A stretch of DNA of 64,000 bases. Source: Halobaculum saliterrae (GTDB lineage Archaea; Halobacteriota; Halobacteria; Halobacteriales; Haloferacaceae). Shown one piece after another: positions 1 to 10,134 of the stretch. The stretch spans positions 124,001 through 188,000 of the forward strand of contig NZ_WUUS01000002.1 in NCBI RefSeq assembly GCF_009831625.1, in the 5' to 3' direction. Position 1 is the first letter of the stretch; each line of letters begins with the position of its first letter. Under the pieces are notes generated by a model. It was given only the letters and a program-made list of their open reading frames with translations. It was not told where the DNA came from and made no database searches. The position numbers and the translations under genes were made by a program.

Positions 1-153
1 GCGTATGCAGCGGGTTCGGGTTTTCGATCAGGAAGATAGAGGTCGTCAGATAGGGGGGGTCAGTCTGTCGTGCCGTACGACGTAAACTCAGATTTTGTCG
101 TTGGGGTTTGGGCGACCGAAGTTATTAGCTTTCACTCATGCTACCTTCCACGG

Positions 154-663
154 ATGAGCGTTCGTGATGCAAAGCCGGTGGACGCCGAAGCGGTGCGGAC
201 AGTCCACTATGCGTCGATCATCGGTCTTGGGCCCGAGGCGTACGATCAACGACAGGTAAAGGCGTGGGCCAGCGGGTGTGCCGTTGCCGATTACACGGCA
301 GCGATCGGCGATGATGGACTCGACTATGTTGTCGCCGACCACGATGGTGTCGTTGTGGGGTTCGGATCTCTCAAATGGGAGGTACCGGACGACTACGAGG
401 CTGATGTTGACGCGGAGGTTACTGCCGTCTACGTACTCCCATCGATCGCCCGCAGGGGCATTGGGACAGAACTCTACACGGAACTCGAACGACGTGCTCG
501 TGAACAGAACGTCGAAGTATTGGGCCTCTCAGCCTCACTACCTGCGGTTTCGTTCTACGAGGCACACGGGTATGACCGCGTCACTGAGTACAATCACGAG
601 TTCTCCAGCCACGAAGATACCAACGTGACGGGGCGTGTTGTCGAGATGAAAAAAGAACTGTAG
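154..663 (+). CDS. GNAT-family N-acetyltransferase
   Basis: A 169-residue single-domain GNAT acetyltransferase, expected to move an acetyl group from acetyl-CoA to an amine; the substrate cannot be told. The acetyl-CoA pyrophosphate loop is visible as VLPSIARRGIGTELY, followed by the helix TELERRAREQ and the C-terminal SFYEAHGYDRV that closes the fold. The ATG at 154 gives a normal GNAT start (MSVRDAKPVDAEAV). A GTG at 70 in the same frame would add 28 residues that do not look like the family, so I chose 154. It stands alone, with a repeat-like segment downstream. Confidence 0.85.
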   Translation: MSVRDAKPVDAEAVRTVHYASIIGLGPEAYDQRQVKAWASGCAVADYTAAIGDDGLDYVVADHDGVVVGFGSLKWEVPDDYEADVDAEVTAVYVLPSIARRGIGTELYTELERRAREQNVEVLGLSASLPAVSFYEAHGYDRVTEYNHEFSSHEDTNVTGRVVEMKKEL

Positions 664-760
664 TGGACAAGCCCAATCTCGGCCCCGGCCCCGAGTTGAG
701 ACGCAACGACGTTCGAACAGCGAATTCCACTCTTTCGTCGTCAAGAGCAATCGGCCCTTG

Positions 761-833
761 TGCTGAACTCTCCATCTGTATCGATCGGCACGCCCGTCTT
801 CGATCCATCGATACATGACTGAAGTAGGCGATA
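761..833 (-). repeat. Dispersed 73-bp repeat, copy A
   Basis: Read on the minus strand from 833 to 761, this stretch aligns without gaps to 10002-10074 (+). The two share the identical block TATCGCCTACTTCAG at one end, GATACAG in the middle and TTCAGCA at the other end. A shorter related motif lies at 20603-20633. The element falls in the 664-940 gap, which holds no convincing gene. It may be a relic of a mobile element. Confidence 0.5.
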
Positions 834-940
834 GGATGGTTCTGCGACTCTGGCAGGATGGTAGCTCAAGGTAATGGGGGTGTCGCAGAGAGTAGCGAAC
901 TGGCCGTTGTGCTCCAGTCGATATGGGTATGCCCCGGGAT

Positions 941-2344
941 TCACCCAACAATTCTTTCTCTGACTTCGTCATAGGCCTGCTTTCGTCTTATCTGGTTTAC
1001 TGTATCCTGATCTGTCGGCAGAAATTCTGGATTTGCCAAGGTACCTATGAGTGCTAGTGAAGTACTCATCCCCATTTCATTCCTGATCAAATAAAGTCCT
1101 CTTCCTACGTTTTCTGTATACTGTCTAACCTTAGAGTCTGGATTAGTAATATGATTTTCGAGTGAATCACCAAATTCTTCAGAAACAATTGTTCCTCCCC
1201 AATCAGGTCTTGCGGTCTCTAGGTCAAGATCTTCATTGTTATTGTATCCTGTAACACCCATGTCATCGATGAGATGCCTAAGTGCCTCATCTATCTGATC
1301 CCCTAATCCGACTAGAGTGCCGCTTCCATTTTTTTCGAATCCAAGGACATTTTCTTCACTTGCTTCTAATTCTCGGGCTTTGGTATAGTCAAGTGCTGTG
1401 ACGTAGTGTTCCGGGAATCGTATCCCTCTCCCCCCGCCGGTGGTGTTCACTGTTTCTTGGTCAAGGCTTGCTCTGTAGATACTGTTTTCTGGGTCTCTGA
1501 TAGCATGTTTGAGTATTGGCCGGACGTCTATAGCGTCGGTTTGTTCAGCGTATTTGAGCTGTGTCTCGCCGTTTTTCTGATACTGGAGGAGTGCGGGCAT
1601 GTGACGAAAGCCTGAATTACCATATTCGTCGCCGAACTCTGTTTCTCTAACTCCTCCCGCATGGCCCTGACTGGCGGGGTCAATCGCCTCTGTGGCGGGA
1701 AGTGTTGAGAGCTTGTATCCATTGAATCCGGGCTGTATCTGGTTGATGGCGTCTTCCGCGATGTTTGCGACGACGATATTTGCGAGTCCAGATGAATCAA
1801 CTCCAGCCTCTTGTGAGGCTTTGATCAGGGCACGTGTGAACGTTATTTCGTCATCTTCGTCCGTCAGGTTGACTCCGAGTGTCTCGGCGCGCTCTGTGTC
1901 CAGATGTTCTGTGGGCTTCTGATAGATTTCTTCGGCCCGCGTTATCATCTTGTCAACCGACATGGTGATCTGGCCTTGTTCAAGACCTTCGGGGTACTGG
2001 CGGTCGTTGCGTTGCATTTCCCGGAATTCGGCGTCGGTCATCTCGTTGGTGATGACGTGGTTGGAGTTGTCCGGGATATTGTCGTCTGCGAGGTGGCCGA
2101 GAGCGCCGGTTTCGTCCTTGAAGAAGTACCTGTTCGATGTTGTGGGAGCTTCCTCAGTCGGCTGTTCCTCGGTACCGTCTTCCTGCTGCGTTACAGTCTC
2201 TTGAGATATCTGTTCGTCAGACTCCTGTGTCGGCGGGGTGCTGGTAGCTGAGTCTGAAGGATCGTCTGTGTTCGCGTTGCAGCCAGCAAGTCCGATGGAA
2301 AGACCGGTTACCAGGCCTGTACGGAGAAAACCTCGGCGTCTCAT
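941..2344 (-). CDS. Tat-exported lipoprotein of unknown function
   Basis: A 467-residue protein of no family I recognise. The N-terminus has a twin-arginine signal (MRRRGFLRTG), a hydrophobic stretch and a lipobox GLAGC with Cys22 as the probable lipidated residue. Residues 24-70 form a Ser/Thr/Glu/Gln-rich linker typical of haloarchaeal surface lipoproteins, followed by a globular acidic part with no obvious catalytic motif. Its DNA is clearly richer in A+T than its neighbours, which suggests recent transfer. It faces away from the acetyltransferase and follows the large kinase on the same strand, with about 190 bp between them. It probably sits on the outer face of the membrane. Confidence 0.75.
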   Translation of the reverse strand: MRRRGFLRTGLVTGLSIGLAGCNANTDDPSDSATSTPPTQESDEQISQETVTQQEDGTEEQPTEEAPTTSNRYFFKDETGALGHLADDNIPDNSNHVITNEMTDAEFREMQRNDRQYPEGLEQGQITMSVDKMITRAEEIYQKPTEHLDTERAETLGVNLTDEDDEITFTRALIKASQEAGVDSSGLANIVVANIAEDAINQIQPGFNGYKLSTLPATEAIDPASQGHAGGVRETEFGDEYGNSGFRHMPALLQYQKNGETQLKYAEQTDAIDVRPILKHAIRDPENSIYRASLDQETVNTTGGGRGIRFPEHYVTALDYTKARELEASEENVLGFEKNGSGTLVGLGDQIDEALRHLIDDMGVTGYNNNEDLDLETARPDWGGTIVSEEFGDSLENHITNPDSKVRQYTENVGRGLYLIRNEMGMSTSLALIGTLANPEFLPTDQDTVNQIRRKQAYDEVRERIVG

Positions 2345-2537
2345 TACCCCCGTTTTACGACGACTATTTGATAGAACTACTGGTGGGACGACCGCGTGCT
2401 ACAACGAATTTGATACCAGTTCGACGGAGTGCTAACTATTTCATCTGTATTTAACACGGGGTTTGAGAACCTTCGGTGACGAAGATTTCAACTGAGCCAG
2501 TGATTCAAAATCTATCTAACTCGATTAGTATATTGTT

Positions 2538-5500
2538 TTATTCAGCCGCAAACTCAACGCCTGTTATCTCAAACCGAGCGCCACCTTTGGATCCCTCGAT
2601 TGCGCGAATCTTCCAGTCATGGGCTTCAGCCACTTGTTTGACGATGCTTAGCCCGAATCCTGTTCCGCCCTCCGAGGTTGAGTAGCCTGCCTCAAACACC
2701 TCGTCACGATCTTCTGTGGGGATGCCAAGGCCGTCGTCTTCGACGTAGAAGCCATCCTCCAACTTTCCAACGGTGACCGTCACAAGTTCACCACCATGTT
2801 CAACTGCGTTCCGCATAAGATTCTCAAGGAGTTGTTGAAGCCGACTTCGATCCGCTCGTATCTCACAATCAATCTCGATTGTGAGTACCGCCTCTGCTGT
2901 CGCTACGTTCTCCCAGCAATTTTTGGTGATGTCTGACAAGGCAACCCGTTCGGTCTCACCAACTTTGTTGCCTTCACGTGCTAGGGTGAGAAGATTCTCA
3001 ATCAGAGTCTCCATCCGATTATGAGCATTCTCGACGTTATCGAGGTACTCACTCTCACAGTTATCCCGAGCGAGTTCTAGGTTCCCGCTTGCCACATTAA
3101 GCGGATTCCGTAAATCGTGGCTCACGATAGAAGCAAACCTCTCTAATTGTTCCTCGCGTCGTTTGCGCTCGGTGATGTCGCGATAGAGACCAACCATCCA
3201 ATCAGACTCGGTTTCTCGGTCGACAACGACTCCCGGACACTCCACCCAGACTGTGCCCCCATCTTCATGTAACATTCTGAACTCCAAGTGATACAGTTCC
3301 TCCGTTTCGATGGCGTGATCGAGTGCTTCTTCGACCCGGGCAAGGTCATCCGGATGGACACGCTTAGCGAATGCTTCGTATGTACCTTCAAACGAGCCGG
3401 GCTCAAGTCCCAACACTTGTTCGACCGTGTTGTTCCACCCAATTTCGTCTGTACCTATCTCCCACTCCCAAATCCCTGTGTCTGTCCCTTCAAGCACAAG
3501 TTCGAGCCGTCGCTTCGTCTCGCTGAGTTCCTGCTCACGAATCCGGAGTTGTTCGCTCTGTTCGACTTGCTCCAGCGCCGTAGTAATCCCTCCAGCCAAG
3601 ATCTCTCCGAAGACGATGTCTTGATAGTCGAACGCTTCCGATGCCTCTGAGCCCGCCATCAGGATCCCGTAATCGCCTAGCGGTAGATGTAATTCGCTCT
3701 TGATTGGTGACTCTGAATTGTATGCGTCCGGATCAGCATGTACATCGTCAACAACGAGTGGTTCACCCTGCTCGTAGGCACGCCATGCGATACTATCTCC
3801 ACCGGTAAATATTGGAATATCTCCAATGAGATCGGCTACGAAATCTGTTGCTGCGACCGGAACGAGAGCCGATTCTTCATCGTCGTACAGATGAATCGCG
3901 TTCAGTTCAAGTCCCAGCACGTCACGCGCCGCTTCGATGCCGATCTCGCTGATTTGCTCACGCGTGTCAGCAGTCATCAACCGCTGCATCGTCTCATTGA
4001 GGCCACTGAGACGGGCTTCACGCTCTTTGCGTTCGGTGATGTCAAACCCAACCCCAACCATTCGATCTGTGTCCTGCTCACCGGCCACCTGCCCTCGAAC
4101 ATCGAACCAGACCCAACCGCCGTCCGTATGTCGTATTCGTTGTTCGACGTGATAGGGCTCCCCAGTCTCTAATGTATGTTCAAGCTGCTCTGAGATCCGC
4201 TGTTCGTCGTCGGGATGCAGTCGATTCTTGAAGCCATCGATGGTTCCGGAGAACTCCTCAGGGGTAAGGCCTAATTGATTCAGCAACCGCTCGTCCCAAT
4301 ACAGCTCGTCCGTCTCCAAGTTTAATTCCCAAATACCTGCATCCGCCTCCTCGATGGCGAGTTCAAATCGTTCCCGAATCTCCAGTAGCTGACGTTCCCG
4401 TTCCCGGCGGTCAAGTTCGTAGTTGATCAACTGACTGACTAGACGGACGAATGTTCGTTCCGATTCATCAAATGGTTCCTGACGTGGACTATCCGAGGCG
4501 AAAAAGACTGTCCCATACAACTCGTCGTCGACAGTGATCGGGGTCCCGATATAACTCCCCAGATCGAACGTCTCATACGCCGGGTCGTCAGCCCATCCCG
4601 CTTCGAGCGCGTCCTGAATCTCCAGCACTCCGTCCTGTTCGATAGTTTTCCGACAGTATGAGCGTGACAGCGGGCACGAGTCACCCGGTTGTAAGAGGTC
4701 GTGATCACCGCTTGCTTCGATGACGGTTTGCGTTCCCTCCCCATACTCGTTCTCAGTACGTTCGATCCGAGTCAGGTGACCATAGGGGAGACCAAGTTTC
4801 TCAGGTCCGAGTTCCAGGAGCCGCGTGATTTTCTCGTTGGTGGTCAGCTTTCGCTCGGTCGCCACATCGTAGAGGCTTTGGAGAAATTCAATCGTCGCCT
4901 TGCGTTCCTGTTCTCGTTCCGTACGTGTGGTAATATCTTGATAGACCCACAGGTGTCCATCTCCGTTTGGGAGTTGGATCGGTCGGTAACTCCGTTCAAA
5001 CGTCCGTCCGTCGGCCGATGTGAGTTCCTCGTTGTCCGTCGGCTCCTGGTTCGCTACCAGCTCGTTGATCCGCTTGAGGAATCCATCGGGCTCAACGAAC
5101 ATGCTGCTGGCCTGCTCAGCCACCTCTTCACAATCCGCGCCGATAACTTCCTCAGGAGCGCCAGAGAACCCAAACAACTCGAACAGTCGGTCGTTGACCG
5201 CGAGCACATTCCGGGAGGCATCTTCGGCAAGTACACCCACAGGAAGTGTCTCAAATAGTGTTGAGAGCAAAGTGTTTGTCTGTTTGAGTTCTTCCTTTCG
5301 CTCGCGTTGTTCTGTAACTTCGACAAAGTAGAACGCGATGCCACCATCGTCTTTCGGATAGACCTCAATGTCGAACCAGCCATCGAGTTGGGTGAAATAC
5401 TCGACGAACGAAGTCGATTCCCTAGTCTCCATGACTTCTCGATACTCCTCCTCGAGACGGGTATCTTTCGCGGCCTCGAAGACGTTCCAAAAGTTCCGAC

Positions 5501-6407
5501 CGAGCAAGTCTTCTTCGGCCATGTCGTAGAAGTCTTCGGCCTGTTTGTTGATGAGCGTGAACCGCCAATCAGCATCGACCTCAACGATTGCATCGGTTAC
5601 TCGTTCGATAATTTCTTCGCGTTTCTGTTTGAGTTGCTGTTGGTCAGTAATGTCCTGAAACAGTGAGAATACGGCAACAACCTCGCCATCGTCGTTGGTA
5701 ATAACGCGGTTGTGCCATTCACAGATGATCCGTTCGCCGTCTTCTCGAACATTCTCATTGATGCTGAGATATCCGCCTGCGTTTTCGAGTAGTTCAGAGA
5801 CAACGTCATGTACCGCCTCTCGGTCAGATTCGGGAACAATAACCTCCCATGATCCACCAGCCAATGTCTTTTGTTCATACCCGAGGATCTCCTCAGCGGC
5901 ATCGTTCATACGACGGAGTTTGAAGTTGTCATCCCACTCAATAACTCCGAGAGGGGACTGCTCAAAAAACAGATTGAGTCGTTGTTCCCTCTCGGTAAGA
6001 GCTGTCTGGGTATGGTATTGTTCAACCGCATTCTTGATGCGGTTTTCGAGCACCGTATACTGGCTAGTTCCGCTTTCTTTCTGGAGGTAGTCTGTGACAC
6101 CAGCCGATATCGCGTCACTGGCAACTTCCTCACTACCCTTGCCCGTATAGAGAATGAATGGGAGATTCGGGTTTTCCTCGCGGACTGCTTCAAGAAACTC
6201 GATGCCATTCTGCCCCGGCATGTCGTAGTCGGAGACGATACAATCGAACTCATTGTCAGCGAGGCGATTCATCGCTTCCTCTGGATTGGGAGCGGTTTTA
6301 ATCGTGAACCGCTCGTCCTCCCGTTCGAGGAAGGTCGCGGCCATGTCCGCGAACCCCGGCTCGTCATCTACGTGGAGGATATGGATTGAGTTTGTTTGAG
6401 GACTCAT
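2538..6407 (-). CDS. REC-multiPAS-GAF sensor histidine kinase
   Basis: A 1289-residue cytoplasmic hybrid kinase with no membrane segment. In order: receiver domain (about 8-120, phospho-acceptor Asp in CIVSDYDMPG), three PAS domains (about 145-490), a GAF domain (about 505-665), a fourth PAS (about 680-790, HPDD), a second GAF (about 800-945), a fifth PAS (about 960-1070), HisKA with SIVSHDLRNPLN, and HATPase_c with NLMRNAVEHGG, EDDGLGIP and GTGFGLSIVKQ. The receiver and GAF segments are close paralogues of those in the kinase at 20624-23455. All catalytic residues look intact. The signal is unknown; PAS and GAF domains usually bind ligands, redox cofactors or light pigments. Confidence 0.92.
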   Translation of the reverse strand: MSPQTNSIHILHVDDEPGFADMAATFLEREDERFTIKTAPNPEEAMNRLADNEFDCIVSDYDMPGQNGIEFLEAVREENPNLPFILYTGKGSEEVASDAISAGVTDYLQKESGTSQYTVLENRIKNAVEQYHTQTALTEREQRLNLFFEQSPLGVIEWDDNFKLRRMNDAAEEILGYEQKTLAGGSWEVIVPESDREAVHDVVSELLENAGGYLSINENVREDGERIICEWHNRVITNDDGEVVAVFSLFQDITDQQQLKQKREEIIERVTDAIVEVDADWRFTLINKQAEDFYDMAEEDLLGRNFWNVFEAAKDTRLEEEYREVMETRESTSFVEYFTQLDGWFDIEVYPKDDGGIAFYFVEVTEQRERKEELKQTNTLLSTLFETLPVGVLAEDASRNVLAVNDRLFELFGFSGAPEEVIGADCEEVAEQASSMFVEPDGFLKRINELVANQEPTDNEELTSADGRTFERSYRPIQLPNGDGHLWVYQDITTRTEREQERKATIEFLQSLYDVATERKLTTNEKITRLLELGPEKLGLPYGHLTRIERTENEYGEGTQTVIEASGDHDLLQPGDSCPLSRSYCRKTIEQDGVLEIQDALEAGWADDPAYETFDLGSYIGTPITVDDELYGTVFFASDSPRQEPFDESERTFVRLVSQLINYELDRRERERQLLEIRERFELAIEEADAGIWELNLETDELYWDERLLNQLGLTPEEFSGTIDGFKNRLHPDDEQRISEQLEHTLETGEPYHVEQRIRHTDGGWVWFDVRGQVAGEQDTDRMVGVGFDITERKEREARLSGLNETMQRLMTADTREQISEIGIEAARDVLGLELNAIHLYDDEESALVPVAATDFVADLIGDIPIFTGGDSIAWRAYEQGEPLVVDDVHADPDAYNSESPIKSELHLPLGDYGILMAGSEASEAFDYQDIVFGEILAGGITTALEQVEQSEQLRIREQELSETKRRLELVLEGTDTGIWEWEIGTDEIGWNNTVEQVLGLEPGSFEGTYEAFAKRVHPDDLARVEEALDHAIETEELYHLEFRMLHEDGGTVWVECPGVVVDRETESDWMVGLYRDITERKRREEQLERFASIVSHDLRNPLNVASGNLELARDNCESEYLDNVENAHNRMETLIENLLTLAREGNKVGETERVALSDITKNCWENVATAEAVLTIEIDCEIRADRSRLQQLLENLMRNAVEHGGELVTVTVGKLEDGFYVEDDGLGIPTEDRDEVFEAGYSTSEGGTGFGLSIVKQVAEAHDWKIRAIEGSKGGARFEITGVEFAAE

Positions 6408-6905
6408 TGCTAGTTGTTGCCGTTTTTGACTTCATGAAGACGGATAAGGTATCCGGACGTAGCTGTTACCCTCGGACGGAATCCAATAATCCATACTGCG
6501 TGTATTCATCAGGAAAAAGAAGTACGGTATTTGTTCTCAGTATTGTGTCCGAGATCGTCAGCACACACAGATGAGAGATTACGGCTATAGAGAGTTCAAC
6601 TAGCCGTGCAAGGTTTGAGATACGTGGTGTACTTTAGTGGGTAGAGATTGCTACATTGAAGGTCTTCACATCTGCGTTACGGACTTCTCAAGGAGATATT
6701 TCTGCACGCTCAGTGAGCAACTGATTCAGAAGTGAGGTGATGAAAGAAAGCACGGTGCTATGATGAACTGATCCCCTGTATCAACCGGCCCAAGCGGTCA
6801 TTTCCCACAGTGAGTGTCGTGGCCGAGACGAGCCCATTATCCGATACCCTCTGTGAGTCTCAAGGTATAATACATACCGAACGCAGTTAGTAACTAAGAC
6901 GATAT
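6408..6905. other. Intergenic region between divergent kinases
   Basis: About 500 bp between two divergently transcribed kinase genes. No coding potential stands out on either strand. It is A+T-richer than the flanking genes and should hold both promoters. I see no strong palindrome or repeat. Confidence 0.5.
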
Positions 6906-8660
6906 ATGCTTCCCTCAGCAATATCTGCTCCCAATGGGGCAGTTATCGTCCATAGCAACGACGAGATACTCCACGTTACTGATGCAGCCATCTCGCTTTT
7001 CAATACCGATTCCCGTGAGTCACTCAGGGGGACATCGATACGAGACTATGTCGCAACTAGCGACTATGAGGCTCTTGCTGACCAGTTCAACCGGATCGAG
7101 GCTGGCTCCACGTCTGCGCTAGGTCTCACCATCACGATTACGGATTCAACAGGGTACTCCCGTGAAGTGGTCACACTCAGTTCTCCTGTCAAATGGGACG
7201 GACAAGACCACATACAGACTCTGTGTATCGATGTTGATTCAAAACTCGCTGCCTCCGAACTGGTGACGAATACGATGGAGACATCGCCGATCGGGATCTC
7301 CATCGCAGACGCTCAGCGAGATGATCTACCACTCATCTATGTCAACGATGGATTTGTCGAGATAACCGGCTACTCTCGCGAGGAGGTACTCGGTCGAAAC
7401 TGTCGGTTTCTGCAAGGAGACAACACCAGACCAGAGCCTGTAGCGAAGATACGGTCCGCGATCAAGAATGAAGAAGCCGTTACAGTCGAACTCCGGAACT
7501 ATCGGAAAGACGGATCGATGTTCTGGAACCGGCTCTCAATTCAACCCGTTACCAGCGACGAGGGCGACGTGACCCACTTCCTCGGATACCAAGAGGACAT
7601 CTCAGCGCAGAAGACCTACGAACAGGAACAGGCGCTGTTTGAGATGCAAGCCGACGCCGTCGAAAAATCGCTGTTTATTACGGACGCGGTTGGTAGAATC
7701 GAGTACGTCAATACGCAGTTCGAACAGACTACGGGATATAGCGCCGACGAAGTACTCGGTCAGACACCACGGATTCTCAAATCCGGCGCGCAGGACGAAG
7801 CATTTTATCAGGAGTTGTGGGAGACGATCACAGCTGGTGAGGTGTGGGAAGCGACAATCACGAACGAGCGCAAATCCGGAGAGCGGTACACGGTCGAACA
7901 AAAGATCGTCCCCGTTGTCGATGATACCGGAGAGATCACGCACTTTGTCTCGATTGAAGACGACGTTACGGAACAAGCGTTCACAGAAGAAGTGCTTGCT
8001 GTAATGAGTCGCGTCCTTAGACACAACGTTCGTAATTCGGTTAATGCGATTCAGGGCTACGCTGAACTGCTTGAAGAAAAGATGGAGGATCCAAACGATA
8101 GGGCCGTACTCCAAGTGATTCAAAGCCAAGCTAAGAACTTGGAGACGATCAGCCAGCGGTCACAAGATATACGCGAACTCTTTCGACGGCGGCACGAACA
8201 TCACACGCTAAAAGTCGGAACAATCGTAGGGTTCGTGGAACAACAGCGGGTACGCCACCCTGAGGCACAGATCGATCTCTCGATGGAGGTCGCAGACGAC
8301 CGCGAAATTCAAAACGGCAGTCTACTCCAGATAGCTATCGATGAGGCCCTCGAAAATGCAGTCGTCCATAGTGATCATGAGCGACCACACGTTGCGGTAA
8401 CAGTCACAGAAGCAGCAACCGCTGATAGACTCTGTATCGAGATCGCGGATGACGGTCCCGGAATTCCCGATCAAGAATGGGACGTGATATTCGACGGACA
8501 AGAGACACAACTCGCTCACGGAACTGGTATCGGTCTCTGGATGATGTACTGGACGATCACAGCGTTAGGTGGCACGATCGAGCGGTCCGACAACGAGCCC
8601 CGAGGATGTGTCATCACGTATCACATCCCTCTAGGAACGAGCAACGAAGAAGAAGTATAA
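6906..8660 (+). CDS. PAS-LOV-PAS histidine kinase (blue-light sensor candidate)
   Basis: A soluble 584-residue sensor kinase. Order: degenerate PAS (about 10-105), LOV-type PAS (about 120-235), PAS (about 245-355), HisKA with VLRHNVRNSVN (about 370) and HATPase_c with EALENAVVH, ADDGPGIP and GTGIGLWMM. The LOV domain has GRNCRFLQG with the flavin-adduct Cys at residue 166, the FMN-contacting Asn residues in ELRNYRKDG and FWNR, and the Gln of FLGYQEDI. These are all the residues that mark photoactive LOV domains. Blue-light control of its autokinase activity is therefore likely. No response regulator is adjacent, so the partner is unknown. Confidence 0.9.
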   Translation: MLPSAISAPNGAVIVHSNDEILHVTDAAISLFNTDSRESLRGTSIRDYVATSDYEALADQFNRIEAGSTSALGLTITITDSTGYSREVVTLSSPVKWDGQDHIQTLCIDVDSKLAASELVTNTMETSPIGISIADAQRDDLPLIYVNDGFVEITGYSREEVLGRNCRFLQGDNTRPEPVAKIRSAIKNEEAVTVELRNYRKDGSMFWNRLSIQPVTSDEGDVTHFLGYQEDISAQKTYEQEQALFEMQADAVEKSLFITDAVGRIEYVNTQFEQTTGYSADEVLGQTPRILKSGAQDEAFYQELWETITAGEVWEATITNERKSGERYTVEQKIVPVVDDTGEITHFVSIEDDVTEQAFTEEVLAVMSRVLRHNVRNSVNAIQGYAELLEEKMEDPNDRAVLQVIQSQAKNLETISQRSQDIRELFRRRHEHHTLKVGTIVGFVEQQRVRHPEAQIDLSMEVADDREIQNGSLLQIAIDEALENAVVHSDHERPHVAVTVTEAATADRLCIEIADDGPGIPDQEWDVIFDGQETQLAHGTGIGLWMMYWTITALGGTIERSDNEPRGCVITYHIPLGTSNEEEV

Positions 8661-8778
8661 ATTCGCTGTCGACTACTACGGTGAGAACTGCCACCTGCGA
8701 CCACTGGTGTTCCCCACGCAGTCTCGGTACCCACATCCCCTGAGAAGTCGAGCTCTCCAGCTTTCAGGTCAGCGCCGC

Positions 8779-9216
8779 TCACCCCTCGACGGAGTCCTCG
8801 TTCGCACCGTCACCAGTGGTCAACGGGAGCTCGACGGCGATCTCGTCGTACCACACCTGTGGTCGCGTCGGCTTCCCTAGTCCTTCGCTCTCGAGGGTAA
8901 TCAGGTCTAACTCCTCGAGTTCCTCGAGGTTGCGATGGACTTGGCGGACGTCACGGTCAACGAGGCGCGCCGTTTCGCGGATGCTCTCCGGTCGCTCGGT
9001 CGCGAGGGCGCGGAGCAGTTCGAGGTTCTTCGGACGCGTCACCCGATGGAGGTTCTCAACGTCGCGGTAGACGCGCTCGAGGTACGGCGCCGGCTCCTCG
9101 CCACGGTCGACCGCCGCCAGCGTTTCTTCGACTCGGTCGGCGTTGCCCGTGCCGAATCGGATGTGCATGATGCGGTACTCGGTCGTCTCGTCGGGATCAG
9201 TCCCAGGGTTCTCCAT
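8779..9216 (-). CDS. HTH DNA-binding protein, antitoxin-like partner of TumE
   Basis: A 145-residue acidic protein with a winged-helix region in its middle (SIRETARLVDRDVRQVHRNLEELEELDLI), similar in layout to haloarchaeal HVO_A0114-type DNA-binding proteins. Its start overlaps the end of the TumE-like frame at 9197-9538 by 20 bp, so the two were one operon and probably a toxin-antitoxin pair. The upstream partner is interrupted by a stop codon, which leaves this gene as a possible orphan antitoxin or regulator. It shows no frame damage itself. Confidence 0.75.
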   Translation of the reverse strand: MENPGTDPDETTEYRIMHIRFGTGNADRVEETLAAVDRGEEPAPYLERVYRDVENLHRVTRPKNLELLRALATERPESIRETARLVDRDVRQVHRNLEELEELDLITLESEGLGKPTRPQVWYDEIAVELPLTTGDGANEDSVEG

Positions 9217-9538
9217 ACTCTCTCACCTCGTGTTTGAACTCGCAGTAGAGGTCGCGCAAGCCGCCGAACTCGACTGTGTCGATCTTGCCGCCCTCTGTTT
9301 GCTTGTGATGCAGCGGTGCGTCGGGATGGTCCGGGAAGTTGTCGTACCGGATGACCGTCCCGTTGTCCTCCTCAGAGACGTCCGTGCGCCCATACTACAT
9401 CGAATACTTGACGTTATCGGGGTAGCGGTCTGAAGCGGGGACGCGGTGAGCGCTGATCTGTACGTACGTCGCGTTCGCAGAGAAGCGCTCGCGGACGTCG
9501 AGGACTTGCGTTGCACTATTGTCCTCATCCCCCGTCAC
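9197..9538 (-). pseudogene. TumE-family toxin-like gene with in-frame amber stop
   Basis: Reading from a GTG at 9538 gives a 113-codon frame that is intact except for TAG at 9395-9397 (codon 48). Before the stop it reads VLDVRERFSANATYVQISAH and ends YPDNVKYSM; after it YGRTDVSEEDNGTVIRYDNF, HHKQTEGGKIDTVEFGG and DLYCEFKHEVREYGEPWD. The layout (charged Ile/Val strands, RYDNFPDHPD, HHK) matches haloarchaeal TumE-family toxin-antitoxin proteins. It overlaps the DNA-binding gene downstream. The residue lost was probably Gln (CAG to TAG), so this looks like a recent single-base inactivation. A start downstream of the stop would give only a fragment. Confidence 0.7.
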
Positions 9539-10001
9539 CGACTGTTGCTACAACCTCCAACAGCAAAGGCGTTGTTACCATCCACAACGGTGAGGGGAAG
9601 ACCGTCTCGACGCTCGCGGAAACCGCTGCGGCTGTGGACAGGATCGTTTCGCCACGCCGAAGAGTCGCCGACTCCTCAGGAAGCCGGTATCGACCAGTAG
9701 TAGCGACGTAGCCAGCGACAGACCACAGGATACCGTCGCTGTCACACATCGAGTCAGTGCTTCGGCTTTTCGCCGCTGGTAACTGCCAGTGACTAGACAC
9801 AGAGACAGCACACGAACGAAGCACGTCGGGAGACATAGGGTGGTCGATGCCACCCCAAATCTGGACCCTCAATTCTTCTCTCGGTCCATGGTAGGACTCG
9901 CGGTGAGCCGGCACGGTAGCCGTAGCCGCAGGTCTGTACTGGTCGCCGGTCCTGGCGGGTGTGTGCAGCAAACTTGAGGATAACAGATATACAACACTCT
10001 C
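9539..10001. other. Intergenic region, no gene recognised
   Basis: About 460 bp with open frames on both strands but none with haloarchaeal protein character (no acidic bias and no recognisable motif). It leads into repeat copy B. It could be decayed coding sequence, but I cannot name a parent. Confidence 0.4.
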
Positions 10002-10074
10002 TTATCGCCTACTTCAGCCGTGTATCGCTGTATCGATGAGAGACGTACTGGTAGATACAGTGGCTGTATTCAGC
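10002..10074 (+). repeat. Dispersed 73-bp repeat, copy B
   Basis: A gapless match to the inverted copy at 761-833. Identical blocks include TATCGCCTACTTCAG, GTATCG, GATACAG and TTCAGCA. Both copies sit in gene-free DNA beside a gene end. Confidence 0.5.
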
Positions 10075-10134
10075 ATCACAGCTGAGAGCTATAATTCATT
10101 GAGTGTTTTACAGAGATTCAATAGCCGAAGTTCT

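Noticed and set aside
9539-10001. Open frames on both strands between the TumE-like gene and the repeat
   Set aside because: The frames lack acidic bias, start context and motifs, and overlap one another on both strands.
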